Shown: in pieces, positions 42,601 through 52,944 of the stretch
Layout: every line of letters begins with the position of its first letter
How positions within the stretch are numbered: the stretch's first letter is position 1
Assembly: GCA_026182355.1 (NCBI GenBank)
Contig: JAPFBL010000084.1
Span: forward strand, 13,045,001 to 13,109,000
Origin: Hermatobates lingyangjiaoensis
Taxonomy: Eukaryota > Arthropoda > Insecta > Hemiptera > Hermatobatidae
DNA length: 64,000 nt
Direction of reading: 5' to 3'
Translations under genes and position numbers: made by a program
Notes under the pieces: model-generated
Told to the model about the DNA's origin: nothing
What the model saw: only the letters and a program-made list of their open reading frames with translations
Database searches by the model: none

Positions 42601-43769
42601 TTTATGGTGTATAAATTATGTGATATTTTTATAAATGAACTAATTGACTAACCATTGTAACCAGTATCCTTCAGGAATAAAAGTACTTAAAACATTAGGG
42701 ATTTCATTGTAATTGTATTAAATATATAAATATTCACTTAACTCTGAATGGGAATTGAAATGTTTTCTACATTTACGAAAGGTAATCTGGCCAAAATATA
42801 ATTATATATCAATAATTTTGTGTTAGAGTGTTTTAAAGATTTATTAAAACTATTTTACATCAATTGTTAAGTTAATTTCTCGAGAATAAATGTTTTAAAT
42901 TGCAAGAGACCTCAAAAAAGGAATATTCTTTTAAATTATAAAAGTATTAGAAAATTTCACAACTTTATAAGTGGCTTTGGAATTGAAGATCCATTTTAAA
43001 ACAGCATAGTGGAGCAGTTAACAGACTCTCTTGCAATGATATTATACTTCTAATATCTAATCAAGTGAATTTATTAGATAAACAGGTAATAGAATCATGA
43101 TTCGTCCTTTTATTATTCAATCAATTGAATTCATAAATATAAACATTATTTCGGTAACATAGATATTTTCAAATTTCATTTGGTCAATTGAAGTGTTAAA
43201 CATCAATTCACTTTCTGTACAGTACTTTCTTGTGAAGTACTGGAAGGGATGTGGCATGCAATGTGTGATCCTTTTAAACCCCTAGAGTTTTTGGTCTGTA
43301 ATTAGATATTTGTTAGGTTGTTGGCGCTTTGGTCTAACATAGCGTTATAAGTGCAAGATTATCTACCTGTAAAACATTTCTTCAGTCTGTCCTACGATAT
43401 TATTCATGAGTTCCAATACAAAACGTCTCCTTATTTCAAATTAATATATCACCTTATGTTAATTGTTACATAATGATTTGGTAAGTAAAATAAATAGTAA
43501 AATAAATCGTCCTAATCCTTTCGGCCCTATCACACATTATGATCAAACCAATCTGATATCCTTTTTAATTGAAACTCTTTCGCCACATCCTAGAAGCAAC
43601 AAACCCAAGCCTAAGATAGGTGTCACTCATCCTCTGGGATATGTCCAAGGTGAACCACGTGGAGGCGAGCTTCCACGACCATGCATCACACAAAAACTAC
43701 TGGTCCACTGCTGACTACGTTTAAAACATTATGTCTGGATGGAAGAAGTTCCATATAAATTTTCATTAC
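39621..43769. other. Long AT-rich intergenic region
   Basis: Only weak family A-related fragments (40143-40230; 41395-41500) are recognised. No exon with convincing composition was found. An ORF at 43463-43714 (with RPNPFGPITHYDQTNLISF) has no family I know. Confidence 0.4.
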
Positions 43770-44060
43770 GTATTATTACTCTTCTTTACATTGATGGAGA
43801 TGGAAAGCCTGGAGTTCTTTCACTTTTTTGATATTTCGTATGAAATCCTTTAATTCGTTCTGATAATGACCAAGGGTTAGTCTATAGGTTTGGTCTGTAA
43901 AACGTCCTGCGATGATTTCAAAGTTGAAACGGGCCCTTGTAACTCAAGTATATGAGGAATACTTACCTCCTGAACACTCTCACATGAAACCAATTTCATC
44001 ACAGTATCGCCTAGAATACTTTATATGAAGTCCTGCAATACAGATAAGGCCTTTCTATCG
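43770..44060 (-). pseudogene. Unclassified coding relic
   Basis: On the minus strand one frame reads LHIKYSRRYCDEIGFM, stop, ECSGGKYSSYT, stop, then an open run VTRARFNFEIIAGRFTDQTY, RLTLGHYQNELKDFIRNIKK and VKELQAFHLHQCKEE. The 50-residue open part is amphipathic and protein-like. Two in-frame stops and no family match suggest an old retroelement or gene fragment. A GAG|GTAAGT donor-like site lies at 43966-43958. Confidence 0.3.
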
Positions 44061-44564
44061 TAAGAGTGCAGTATTGTACCAATATTAATCTCAGTAATGT
44101 TAAATAAGGTCTAAATTATTAAATAAGGTTAAATAAGCTGTAAAGAAAATATATGCTAAAGAAAATGAATAATTTTAATGCTGATGTAATATGCCATCGT
44201 TAGAGTAATTTTATAAAACTTATTTTAATATAAAATAAGTATTTTATATTATTATTAACATAATAATATAAAATGAATAAAGTAATTTCATATTCATGGG
44301 ATGATTATTTTTTGAATTTGTTTGGAAGTTGTATGAAAGAAGGATATCATACTTTTGCATTTATCAGTCCCCTAATATAAAACAAACAACTTACTGCGAC
44401 TTGTAGTCTAAATTAATCGATGGAATGGATAAACGAGATTAAAGTTTAATAAGTATTATTGACATTGAAATAACTTATTTGCTTAAATTTATTGTATATT
44501 AATATCTCAAAAAAACCATTCCTGAAAAAATTATTATTTCGGGTTATTATTATTAAACAGATTC
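44061..44564. other. AT-rich flank of the hAT element
   Basis: Nothing recognised. Confidence 0.4.
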
Positions 44565-44739
44565 GTTTTAATTATTGTGGGGACGATTAATCGGAATTGA
44601 AACCGATAATTGTAGAATCATGTATTTTTGGGGGAATCGGAACGCATCGTTAAATAAATATCCTAGATTTCCGATTCTTTCATTCTCTTAACTTTTTAAG
44701 TTATTTGAACTGTAATAACAATACTTCTATTTTGTTAGA

Positions 44740-46363
44740 AGAACAATATAAAAAATCTGGGGTGGCCTACACTCAACTTTACTATAAGTAACTTACTATC
44801 AAATTTCTTGAGTATATAATACATAACGTCTCATTTAAGCATAACGTAAACATCTAAATGGGATATGATTATTAGTCTTTCATTCCTGAGGTAGTACTGA
44901 TAGTGATTGAAGAACATATCAATATATAAGCTTAATTTTGTACATTACACAGCTGTTGCAAATAATTTCATTAGTATAACTACAGCAGTAATAACATTTT
45001 TGAAAAACCAAAGTGAACATTTCTTGATACGAAATATTCTCATACAAGAGAACATGGCTTTTGTTCAAATAGCCAGTGGATTTCTTACATCTTTTACTTG
45101 ACATCCTTCTACATTGAATATTAAAGTAAAAGTTTCAAATATAAACAGGAAAATACCCTTTTTCTCTCTGAAAAACATCATAAACAGCGAAGAAAAAAAT
45201 GTTGTTTTAAGATGATTTATAGTTAAAGATATACGATAATTACATTTATTAATCTCTAAACGGAAGATTTCAATTTTGAATTATCTTTTACATTTTTGGT
45301 TTTTTATAGAATTATTATACTGTGAATTTTATGTCTTCTAAGTATTTAAAAAGATCATTTTCCTTCCCCTTTAGCAAATAACATATATACAAATTTTTTC
45401 TGAGTGAGTGTTATCATTTTCCTGCACAATATTATTCCTCTTACATCTCATATACGTCAATAAACAATTTAAACTGTTCCTTTATAAAATCAATTTTATC
45501 TCAGTGCATTCGCTCAAAAAATTTCTAAGTCAATGTAAACAATGAAAAAAAAATATAAAAAATTTGGCAAGTATAGCAGGTGATCTCTTAGTCTAAGATA
45601 AACAAACAGTTTTTAAAGCGTTATTGCTATTTCCCATAAGTGAAACTTCATGATTTTTTTTTATGAATTGCTAATTTTTTGTTCCATTTTTGGTCAAATT
45701 TTCATTATTTTTTAATGAGCCGTTTTGCGTCAAAAAAACATTTTCTGAAAACAGAAATCGTGCTGTAACGCCCCATTAGCGAATGTAATTTTGAAAAAAA
45801 ATATCTCAACTCATTCTACACATAATGTTCTATTTATAGGCATAGTTTCATTCTTGCTCGTCAAACAGTATGGCTTGTATCGCTCTCACAAGGTTTGATA
45901 TTGAATCATAAGTCAAAATTTGTATATTTTATTAAAAAAAAAATACTTCCTGTTGTTTTAAAATTCTGAATATATTTTTCTTTCGTTTCATTTGTAACCT
46001 CAAAGATAATGTCAAAATTTCAAAACTCTATAGTTATCAGTTTAGGAGAAATAAATGTTTTAAAAAATACCGTTTTTGGTAAAAAAAGTGACTTTCCCAT
46101 CATGCATAATTCTTCCCAAACAATAGCGATCTTCTTCCCTATGGGGCCCATTTTTGTGTAAAATATCAACTTGATCCATCAAGGATGCTGGTCCGTAGCG
46201 TGGTAACAAGCAATGCTAACACACTCACCCACCCACACACACACGGACATCATCGTAAAAACTTCATAAAACGGCTTCTGGGACCTCAAAACATGTAGTT
46301 CCGTCAAAATCTTGAGATCGAATTTTTTCATGATCACTATACTTTACTTATATTAAAGTAAAA
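44740..46363 (+). mobile_element. Family A element, copy A4 (inserted in the hAT)
   Basis: It begins ctggggtggcctacactc, then aactttactataagtaac and ends atcactatactttacttata, then ttaaagta. Collinear with A1 but lacking the A1-specific ORF segment (junction near 45425). Confidence 0.78.
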
Positions 46364-46409
46364 ATATAAAAAATTCGACGAGTATAGCAGGTGATCTCTT
46401 AGTCTAGGA

Positions 46410-47214
46410 CAGGGGTGGCGAACAAGTTCGACAAAAAGAACCAAAATTTTAAACTGTGAGAGTCAGAGAGCCACACCACACAAAAGTGTGGTTATTGTTT
46501 AATATAATTTTAACAATAATATATTAAACACATAATATAACATGCTCAGTCAGGTGTTTTTTGTTATCTTGTTGGAGTGATGGGATGATAATCTCAATGA
46601 GATTTCTGGCATCTTTTGTTTTCAGTAATCTTCTGCAAATCAGGTTTGTATTCAATTGTAGCCACTCGGAGCAGTTGCTTTACATGAGTGTCAATCAGAA
46701 TGGACCGGTGCTTTGATTTTACGTGTTTCAAACTAGAAAACAGCTTTTCACAGACGTATGTTGACGAGAACATAGACAGCAGCTTGAGAGCGGCTCTTTT
46801 TACACACGGGTATTTTTCAGTTGGCACAGCTCTCCAAAACGTAACATGGCCTTCCTTCAAAAGAGATTTCAGTCTATCGTCCTCGCGTAGCTCAATCATT
46901 TCTAGTTCACTCCCTGCCTCAAGAGTAACAAGTGGGGCTTTCAGGCAGTCGGTGTCAGCATTAAACGGGTCGATGAGAAAAGTGATCTGTGGTCTTTTTT
47001 GGTAGAAGGTACTCAGAACTTACACCTTGAGAAAGGTTTCCCTTTCCACTAACTTGTGACATAGAAATGAGTATCGAAAGACGATGTATCTAAAACAAAA
47101 TCCAAACTTGGCAAAGAGCCACAGTATACAAAATAATGGATATGAGACAAAGAGCCGCATTCATTTTGGCCTGAAGCCGCACGCGGCTCGAGAGCCGCGT
47201 GTTCGCCACCCCTG
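46410..47214 (-). mobile_element. 805 bp hAT transposon nested in family A
   Basis: Left end caggggtggcgaacaagttc and right end cgtgttcgccacccctg are terminal inverted repeats (caggggtggcgaac, 14 bases perfect). Perfect 8-bp target duplications gtctagga flank it (46402-46409 and 47215-47222), and removing the insert restores the family A sequence found in A4. It contains the C-terminal part of a transposase on the minus strand. The right subterminal region has a gccgcacgcggctc / gagccgcgtg palindrome. It looks like a young, internally deleted non-autonomous copy. Confidence 0.95.
46594..46899 (-). pseudogene. hAT transposase C-terminal dimerisation domain
   Basis: The open frame reads EGHVTFWRAVPTEKYPCVKR, AALKLLSMFSSTYVCEKLFS, SLKHVKSKHRSILIDTHVKQ and LLRVATIEYKPDLQKI, then a stop. 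The F..W......YP.....A...LS.F.STY.CE..FS..K..K.K.R..L...H....L pattern is the hAT family dimerisation region of the type also domesticated in vertebrate ZMYM/GTF2IRD2-like proteins. The N-terminal zinc finger and the DDE catalytic core are missing from the 805 bp element, so it cannot transpose itself. Confidence 0.88.
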
Positions 47215-48059
47215 GTCTAGGATATACAAACAGTTTTCATAGCGTTATTGCTCTTTCCCGTAATTGAAACTTCATAAATTTTTTTTTGTGAATTGCTAAT
47301 TTTTTGTTCCATTTTTGGTCAAATTTTCATTATTTTTTAATGAGCCGTTTAGCGTCAAAAAAACATTTTCTGAAAACAGAAATCGTGCTGTAACGCCCCT
47401 TTAGCGAATGTAATTTTGAAAAAAAAATATCAACTCATTCTCTACATAATGTTCTATTTTTAGGCATAGTTTCTTTTTGATCCGTCAAACAGTATGGCTT
47501 GTATCGCGTTCACAATGTTTGAGATTGAATTATAAGTGAAAATTTTTACATTTTATTGAAAAAAAATATTTCCTGTTGTTTTAAAATTCTGAATATATTT
47601 TTCGTTTGTTCCATTTGTAACCTCAAAGATAATGTCAAAATTTCAAATCTCTAGAGTTATCAGTTTAGGAGAAATAAATGTTTCCTAAAAAACGGTTTTT
47701 GGCAAATAAGTGACTTTCCTATCATGCATAATTCTTCCCAAACAATAGGGATCTTCTTCCCTATGGGGCCCATTTTTGTGTAAAATATCAACTTGATCCT
47801 TCAAGGATGCTGGTCCGTAGCGTGGTACCAAGCAATGCTAACACACCCACCCACCCACACACACACAGACATCATCAAAAAAACTTCATAAAACGACTTC
47901 TGGGACCTCAAAACATGTAATTCCGTCAAAATCTCGAGATCTTTTTTTTTCACGATCACTATACTTTACTTATATTAAAGTAAAAAGGATAGAAACGAAA
48001 AACTGAAGAAGAAAAAAAAGGAAGAAGAAAGGCAAGCATCATATATTTATTGCAGGGAC

Positions 48060-49215
48060 AAAGGAAAGAAAGTTTGATGAAGGTGAGACTTCAACATCCA
48101 CAGCAGCATTGCTGTTCTCTCACAATGCCGAAAATATTTCCATATACAAGACACAATGAAGGAATTAAATATTCCCAATTCAAAGTTACAAATTGTAGTT
48201 AGAGAGAATGCTGCAAACATGACAACTGGATATTCATACTATCCCTGCCGTGTTTCATGCATACACTGTAGTTGCTATTGAATGATGCCATTTTTGAACA
48301 ACGTTGTGTTACGTATGACTGCGGTGATTAAAAAAAAATAATTGGCCATTTTAATCATTCTACTACAGCATTCAACAAGTACCAGTTTATTAAAGATGTG
48401 ACCACACGTTTAAACAGTCAAACGATGGAAAGAGTACTGGAGCAGAAAACACATTGATAGCATACTATTCAGATCGAACAATACTACAATGCTTGGATGC
48501 CAACCAATAGAGAATTTTAGAAAAATTGGTAAAGAACTTTGTGAATTCGACCAATTATTTAAATGTTTTGGCTTAAATGGCTTTGGCATCTTCAATTATT
48601 CTAAACACCAAAGGTATTTGTAAATTCTTTGAAAAAGGTGAACAAAGGGATTGTTCAGTAGACTAGCTTCAACTTTGTAACCTTGGAAAGCTTCTATTAG
48701 CTATAGAATTCACACATATTTTAACAACAAAATACTGATTGTGGCAACATATTTAGACTTGCGATACAAATCAACTTTTCTGGACGACGAGCAAAACAAC
48801 CAGCATGACACAGTTGGTTATTTGAAGGTATAAATTCAATAAATAAAAGTAAAACCATTTTATTGACTACTTCAGATTCGTCACATTCAGATCTTTCTAC
48901 AGATGAAAAAGTAGACACTGAGGATGAAAACACGGACAGTAACTTTAGCTTTAACCAATGCATGCAAGTAAAAGACTCAGGAAAAGTATCAAAAGTTAGA
49001 AAGGTCTTCTACTTTAACAACTGAGCATGATCAAAATGAAAGAGCATTGGAAAATGAAGTCAAGTTTGAAATGTCCACGTATGAAAAAGTTAAAATGGAT
49101 TGGCAAAGATGAAGATCCTCTTCGTTGGTGGTGCAGCAACCAGAACAATTTTTATTTACCATCTGTGTCAAAGAAGTACTTTTGCGTTCTTTACATGGCA
49201 TTCTCTATTAATTAG
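48060..49215 (+). pseudogene. ZBED-like hAT transposase, degenerate
   Basis: Frame-shifted fragments in order are KKFDEGETSTSTAALLFSHN, KLQIVVRENAANMTTGYSYY, IIGHFNHSTTAFNKYQFIKD, VTTRLNSQTMERVLEQKTH, ATYLDLRYKSTF, then KVDTEDENTDSNF, NVSTYEKVKMDWQDEDPLRW and WCSNQNNFYLPSVSKKYFCV. These follow the ZBED hAT order: VTDNAxNM, GHFxHSTTA, ..DVxTRWNS..ML.R..EQ, ..LDPRFK, DPLxWWxxNxxxFPxLSxLAKKYLC. The frame is interrupted many times. Confidence 0.85.
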
Positions 49216-49499
49216 TAATTGTTTGTAGTTTGTATTCAGTTGATTCATAAAAAGTACTAAAAGAAAATGGTCTGTAAGTAGCTGTTTTATGTCATTATGT
49301 GGAAAAATTTTTAAAGAAAATTGCGCAATACCTTGAATATTAATGAAAATGAACAGTTAGCCAAGGGTATGAGTATTAACCATGTTTAGAAAGTAATATA
49401 ATATAGTATAGATATTATTATTTGTATGATGGTTATTCTAACTTACTCATTATTTTTCGTGACGTTGTAGAGAAAATTTATTCAGATTGAATCATGTTC

Positions 49500-49610
49500 G
49501 TAAAATATGAACATGACTGATGTTTCAATAGAAACCATCTTAATATATTAGATGCTTCATTAGAAACATCTAATATAATAGATGTTTCTATTGAATTTGA
49601 ATCATACCTA
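49500..49610. repeat. Short local tandem/inverted repeats
   Basis: gatgtttc(a/t)atagaa/tagaaac units recur with both orientations (tagatgcttcattagaaaca; tctaatataatagatgtttc). Within the outer hAT near its right end. Confidence 0.5.
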
Positions 49611-49881
49611 AAATATTCTGGCTACTCACTATTCATACCATTGTTTAACTGTATCTAGTTTCATTTATAATTTTCCAGCCATTTGTTATACATTGAACAA
49701 ATAAGGCCAACACAAAAATTAGTTAAGATAGTTAAGTTGCTGAGCACATACAGGTAGAACCTAAGCAGCTAAGGAATCGGAATCGTATTTAGTATCAGAA
49801 TCGTTTACGAACATTTTCCTGCAATCGTATTGGTATCGGAATCGGAAAAAATTTAGGAATCATCCCAACAATAGTTTTAAG

Positions 49882-51565
49882 GATAAATTGTACACAGCTG
49901 AACTTAAATCCAAACTGTAACTTGATATGAATATCTTTTCTTAGCGTTTTGTTAATATTGTGTTTTAATTATTAAAAATTAAATTTTATTATTTATAATT
50001 GGTATATATATCAAGGAGGTTAATTTAATTTTCAAACGTACAGCAATCCTTGGAGTGCGTAAAAAATTTGGCTACACTGATGCATTGCTTTTTTTCCCAT
50101 TTAGGTTTCATTTGTGGAAGGAATTATACTAATGTACAAACTATTTTATTTTCTGGGAACTTTATTTGGTTCTCATGAGAATTTTACAGATGAAAATTCT
50201 TTCCAATGTAATTCACATTGAATTTTTTTGAACTGTTTAACTGTTTTGTACCTTTGCAGTTTTGGTTAATATGGAGTGATATTTACTGGTGTATGTACCT
50301 TCAATGTTGTTTATATGACTAAGTGATCGAATCTGTTGTCCTAGATATGATTTGATGGAATATTCATACTTCGTAAGTATCAATGATAAAGACCTTTATG
50401 AATTGACATTTTCTTAATTTGTAAAAGAGTTTCTAATGCTAATTGTGGAAGCCAATAATAAACTGTCTTAAGTTAATTATTAATTTATATTTCAATGAGG
50501 CAGTGTATCTTTTAATTTGTCACTATTTAAGTCAGTTCGGGTTAGTTTCAGTGGATGGATATATGGTTTACGTATTATTTTAATTTTTGTAAATTATATC
50601 ATAGTTGTGACTGATAATGATTCCCAAATGAGTTTCCGAGTTTTCTATCAACTGTAACTGTAATTATGATTAAGTAATAGACATAAGATGTTGAAGTAAG
50701 ACGATGTTGATATTGCATAAAACAAATCGTCCGGATTATATTTTATAAGACTCACCAACAAAATATTTTGTTATACTCTTTTAAAATTTCATACTTCCCA
50801 CCTTCATTTTGTATACCTAGCTTTTTTTGTCTAGTAATACCTTAGAGTAGTATTTTTGTGAAAATAAAAGATATGTCTAAAGTAGATTAGGGTATGATTA
50901 CCAAATATTAGTAGTTATTTTTATTATTGTCAGTGTCAGTTCATATCTTCTTATTAATTGTTTATTTCAGTGTGATAGGGATTCTAAAACAAAATTTTGT
51001 ATGGCTTGACATTAATTACAAGTTGAATATAGGTGAATTCCTGGCTTGATTTCATATTATGGTGTGGTTTGAGTGAATCAGTGATACTACAGTATTTAAT
51101 ATATTGGCAAAGCGCATTAAGGTTGTAGCAACTAATAATAATTTCAATTTTTCATCCTCCATTTACCCAAATTGTGTAATTAATGTTTCTTGAAACCTTA
51201 GTTGCTTATTAAGTCAGTGGTATATAGATGTAAAATCATAGTGATTCCTGTTTCTATTCATTTAAGTTATCGTTTTCCGATTCTCCTTAAGCACAAGGAA
51301 ATCTCTACCTTTACAAATTGTGCCATTTTCTTATTATTGTAAATTAGTATAGAATTAAGTTAAAAATATCGTGTTGAAATATACTCTTTGAATGAACAAG
51401 AACTTAATTATGACAACTTTCTGTGTTCAACAAAAATTATGGAGGGAATATGTGTTAAATAAATAAGGACTTCACAAATTAATTTCATTAATACCTTTTT
51501 TTGCTTTTGCATGTACATTTATTTATACCATTTTCAGATTTTTTTTTAGTTCTTTTTTCAAAGAA
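49882..51565. other. Upstream region of the BCL9 coding sequence
   Basis: No clear promoter or repeat. Acceptor-like sites (ttttcag at 51531-51537 and tttttttttag ending 51549) just upstream of the ATG suggest that a 5' non-coding exon lies further upstream. Confidence 0.45.
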
Positions 51566-51800
51566 ATGATTAAAGAAAAGCAAAGAGATAAAAAGAAGAA
51601 TGGTACTCCAAATGGGAGCAATGTGGATGGAAATGGAACGTCAGGTGGAAGTGAGGAGGGAAGAGATGATGACATTTGTGAGAAAAATTCTGACATAAAA
51701 GAAGAACCAGAGGAAGCTATGAGTGAGATACGAGAGAGTTTGAGTACTCATGCTTCTCCTCTCAATGATGTGAAATCCTCTCCTACTCAGACAAATGACA
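51566..51800 (+). CDS. BCL9: BCL9 coding exon 1
   Basis: ATG start (context tcaaagaaATGATT) after an acceptor-like site. It encodes MIKEKQRDKKKNGTPNGSNV, then a Gly/Asn/Ser-rich stretch and acidic DDICEKNSDIKEEPEEAMSE, ending PTQTND plus one base. Donor is gaca|gtaggt. The Lys-rich then acidic low-complexity composition resembles the N terminus of BCL9. If 51566 is not the true start, the upstream open sequence is short and AT-rich. Confidence 0.8.
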
Positions 51801-52913
51801 GTAGGTAGAATTATCCGTAGCGATTATTCACATTTTCAGTGTTCATTATACTAAAACATTACACTATTATGCATGTTAACAAGTTGTAATCTTAAGCCCA
51901 ATTACCAAATGATTTTTTAATTTAGGGTATCATTTATATTTAATAACGAAGTTCAAATAATGTTGTTTGTCAGCAATATGGACTTGTTCGTGGAAAGGGT
52001 CATTTTACGATTGTCTTATAACTAACCTTAATTAAGATGCTAGCTTTCTATAAAGTTATTTTGACAGTATTTATTTTTAAAATTTTTATACACGTGATAC
52101 TCAAGTACGGCACCTCATAACCACATCACTAATATATTTTTACCATTGAGTTCAGAATTAAAAAACTCACAGTGAGGAGTTTGCTAAGAAAGTAAGTGGT
52201 TCCCGAATACTGTTGGAGTAGTGAAATATAAAAAAGTAACGATTCGGTCTTACTCTCTTTAAGATCCCTCAACTATTATAATTATTTCTATAAAATATGT
52301 TTGTATTGCTTTGCAATTATATGAGTGTTTAGTTTGTATAACAATGAGTATTATGCTATACATATAAAAGAAGAAGAATTTATGTTTCTGATATATTACA
52401 ATCCAGTTAGCTTAACAGAAGTTATGATTTTAAAACATGTTTTGATAAAGTAGAAAGTAAATAAGAAGATGTGAAATAAAAAATTTTCAGAAGCTTGATA
52501 GACCTACTTATAAGTTTTTAGTGGAACTAAAATTCTGGTTCGAGTCCTCACTTTTCTTTGTTACAAATATGGTAGCTAAAAATAATGTACCTATATTACC
52601 AATTCTAAACAGGTATTTTTTAATGTATACGAGTATATTTTGTATATTCATTCTTTCTCCTTTTATTTTCTTTCTTTCTAATCTCCTGAAGACGGCAAGA
52701 CGCCGAAATTATCGAGATTCGTGAGTGTTCGTCCTTTTTCTTGTGTTCTCTAGCTCTAACTTTAATTATTATATATATATATATATATATAGTTCAATAT
52801 AAACAAAGAAACAAAGAGAAATCAGAAGAACACACTTACAGTCTCTCTTGTTTCTTTGTTTATATTGAACTATATTTGTCCGTTTTGGATCGTATTTCCA
52901 ACGAAAAAAAGTG

Positions 52914-52944
<31 letters not shown>

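Larger units (their letters stand above)
46364..47985 (+). mobile_element. Family A element, copy A5 (5'-truncated tandem copy, split by a hAT)
   Basis: Directly after A4, sequence equivalent to A4 from about 45550 onward restarts (aaaatataaaaaattcgac, gagtatagcaggtgatctc) and continues, apart from the nested hAT at 46410-47214, to a second right end (atactttacttatattaaag at about 47983). A4 and A5 therefore form a partial head-to-tail tandem. Confidence 0.78.
44573..49873 (+). mobile_element. hAT-superfamily transposon (about 5.3 kb including nested insertions)
   Basis: The left terminus tattgtggggacgatt (44573) and right terminus aatcatcccaacaata (ending 49873) are inverted repeats matching at 14 of 16 bases. 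They are flanked by 8-bp duplications gttttaat (44565-44572) and gttttaag (49874-49881), 7 of 8 identical. Subterminal repeats of the taatcggaattgaaaccgat type occur at both ends. The decayed transposase (48060-49215) is a ZBED-like hAT protein on the plus strand. Most of the left half is later insertions. Eight-base target duplication is the hAT hallmark. Confidence 0.82.
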
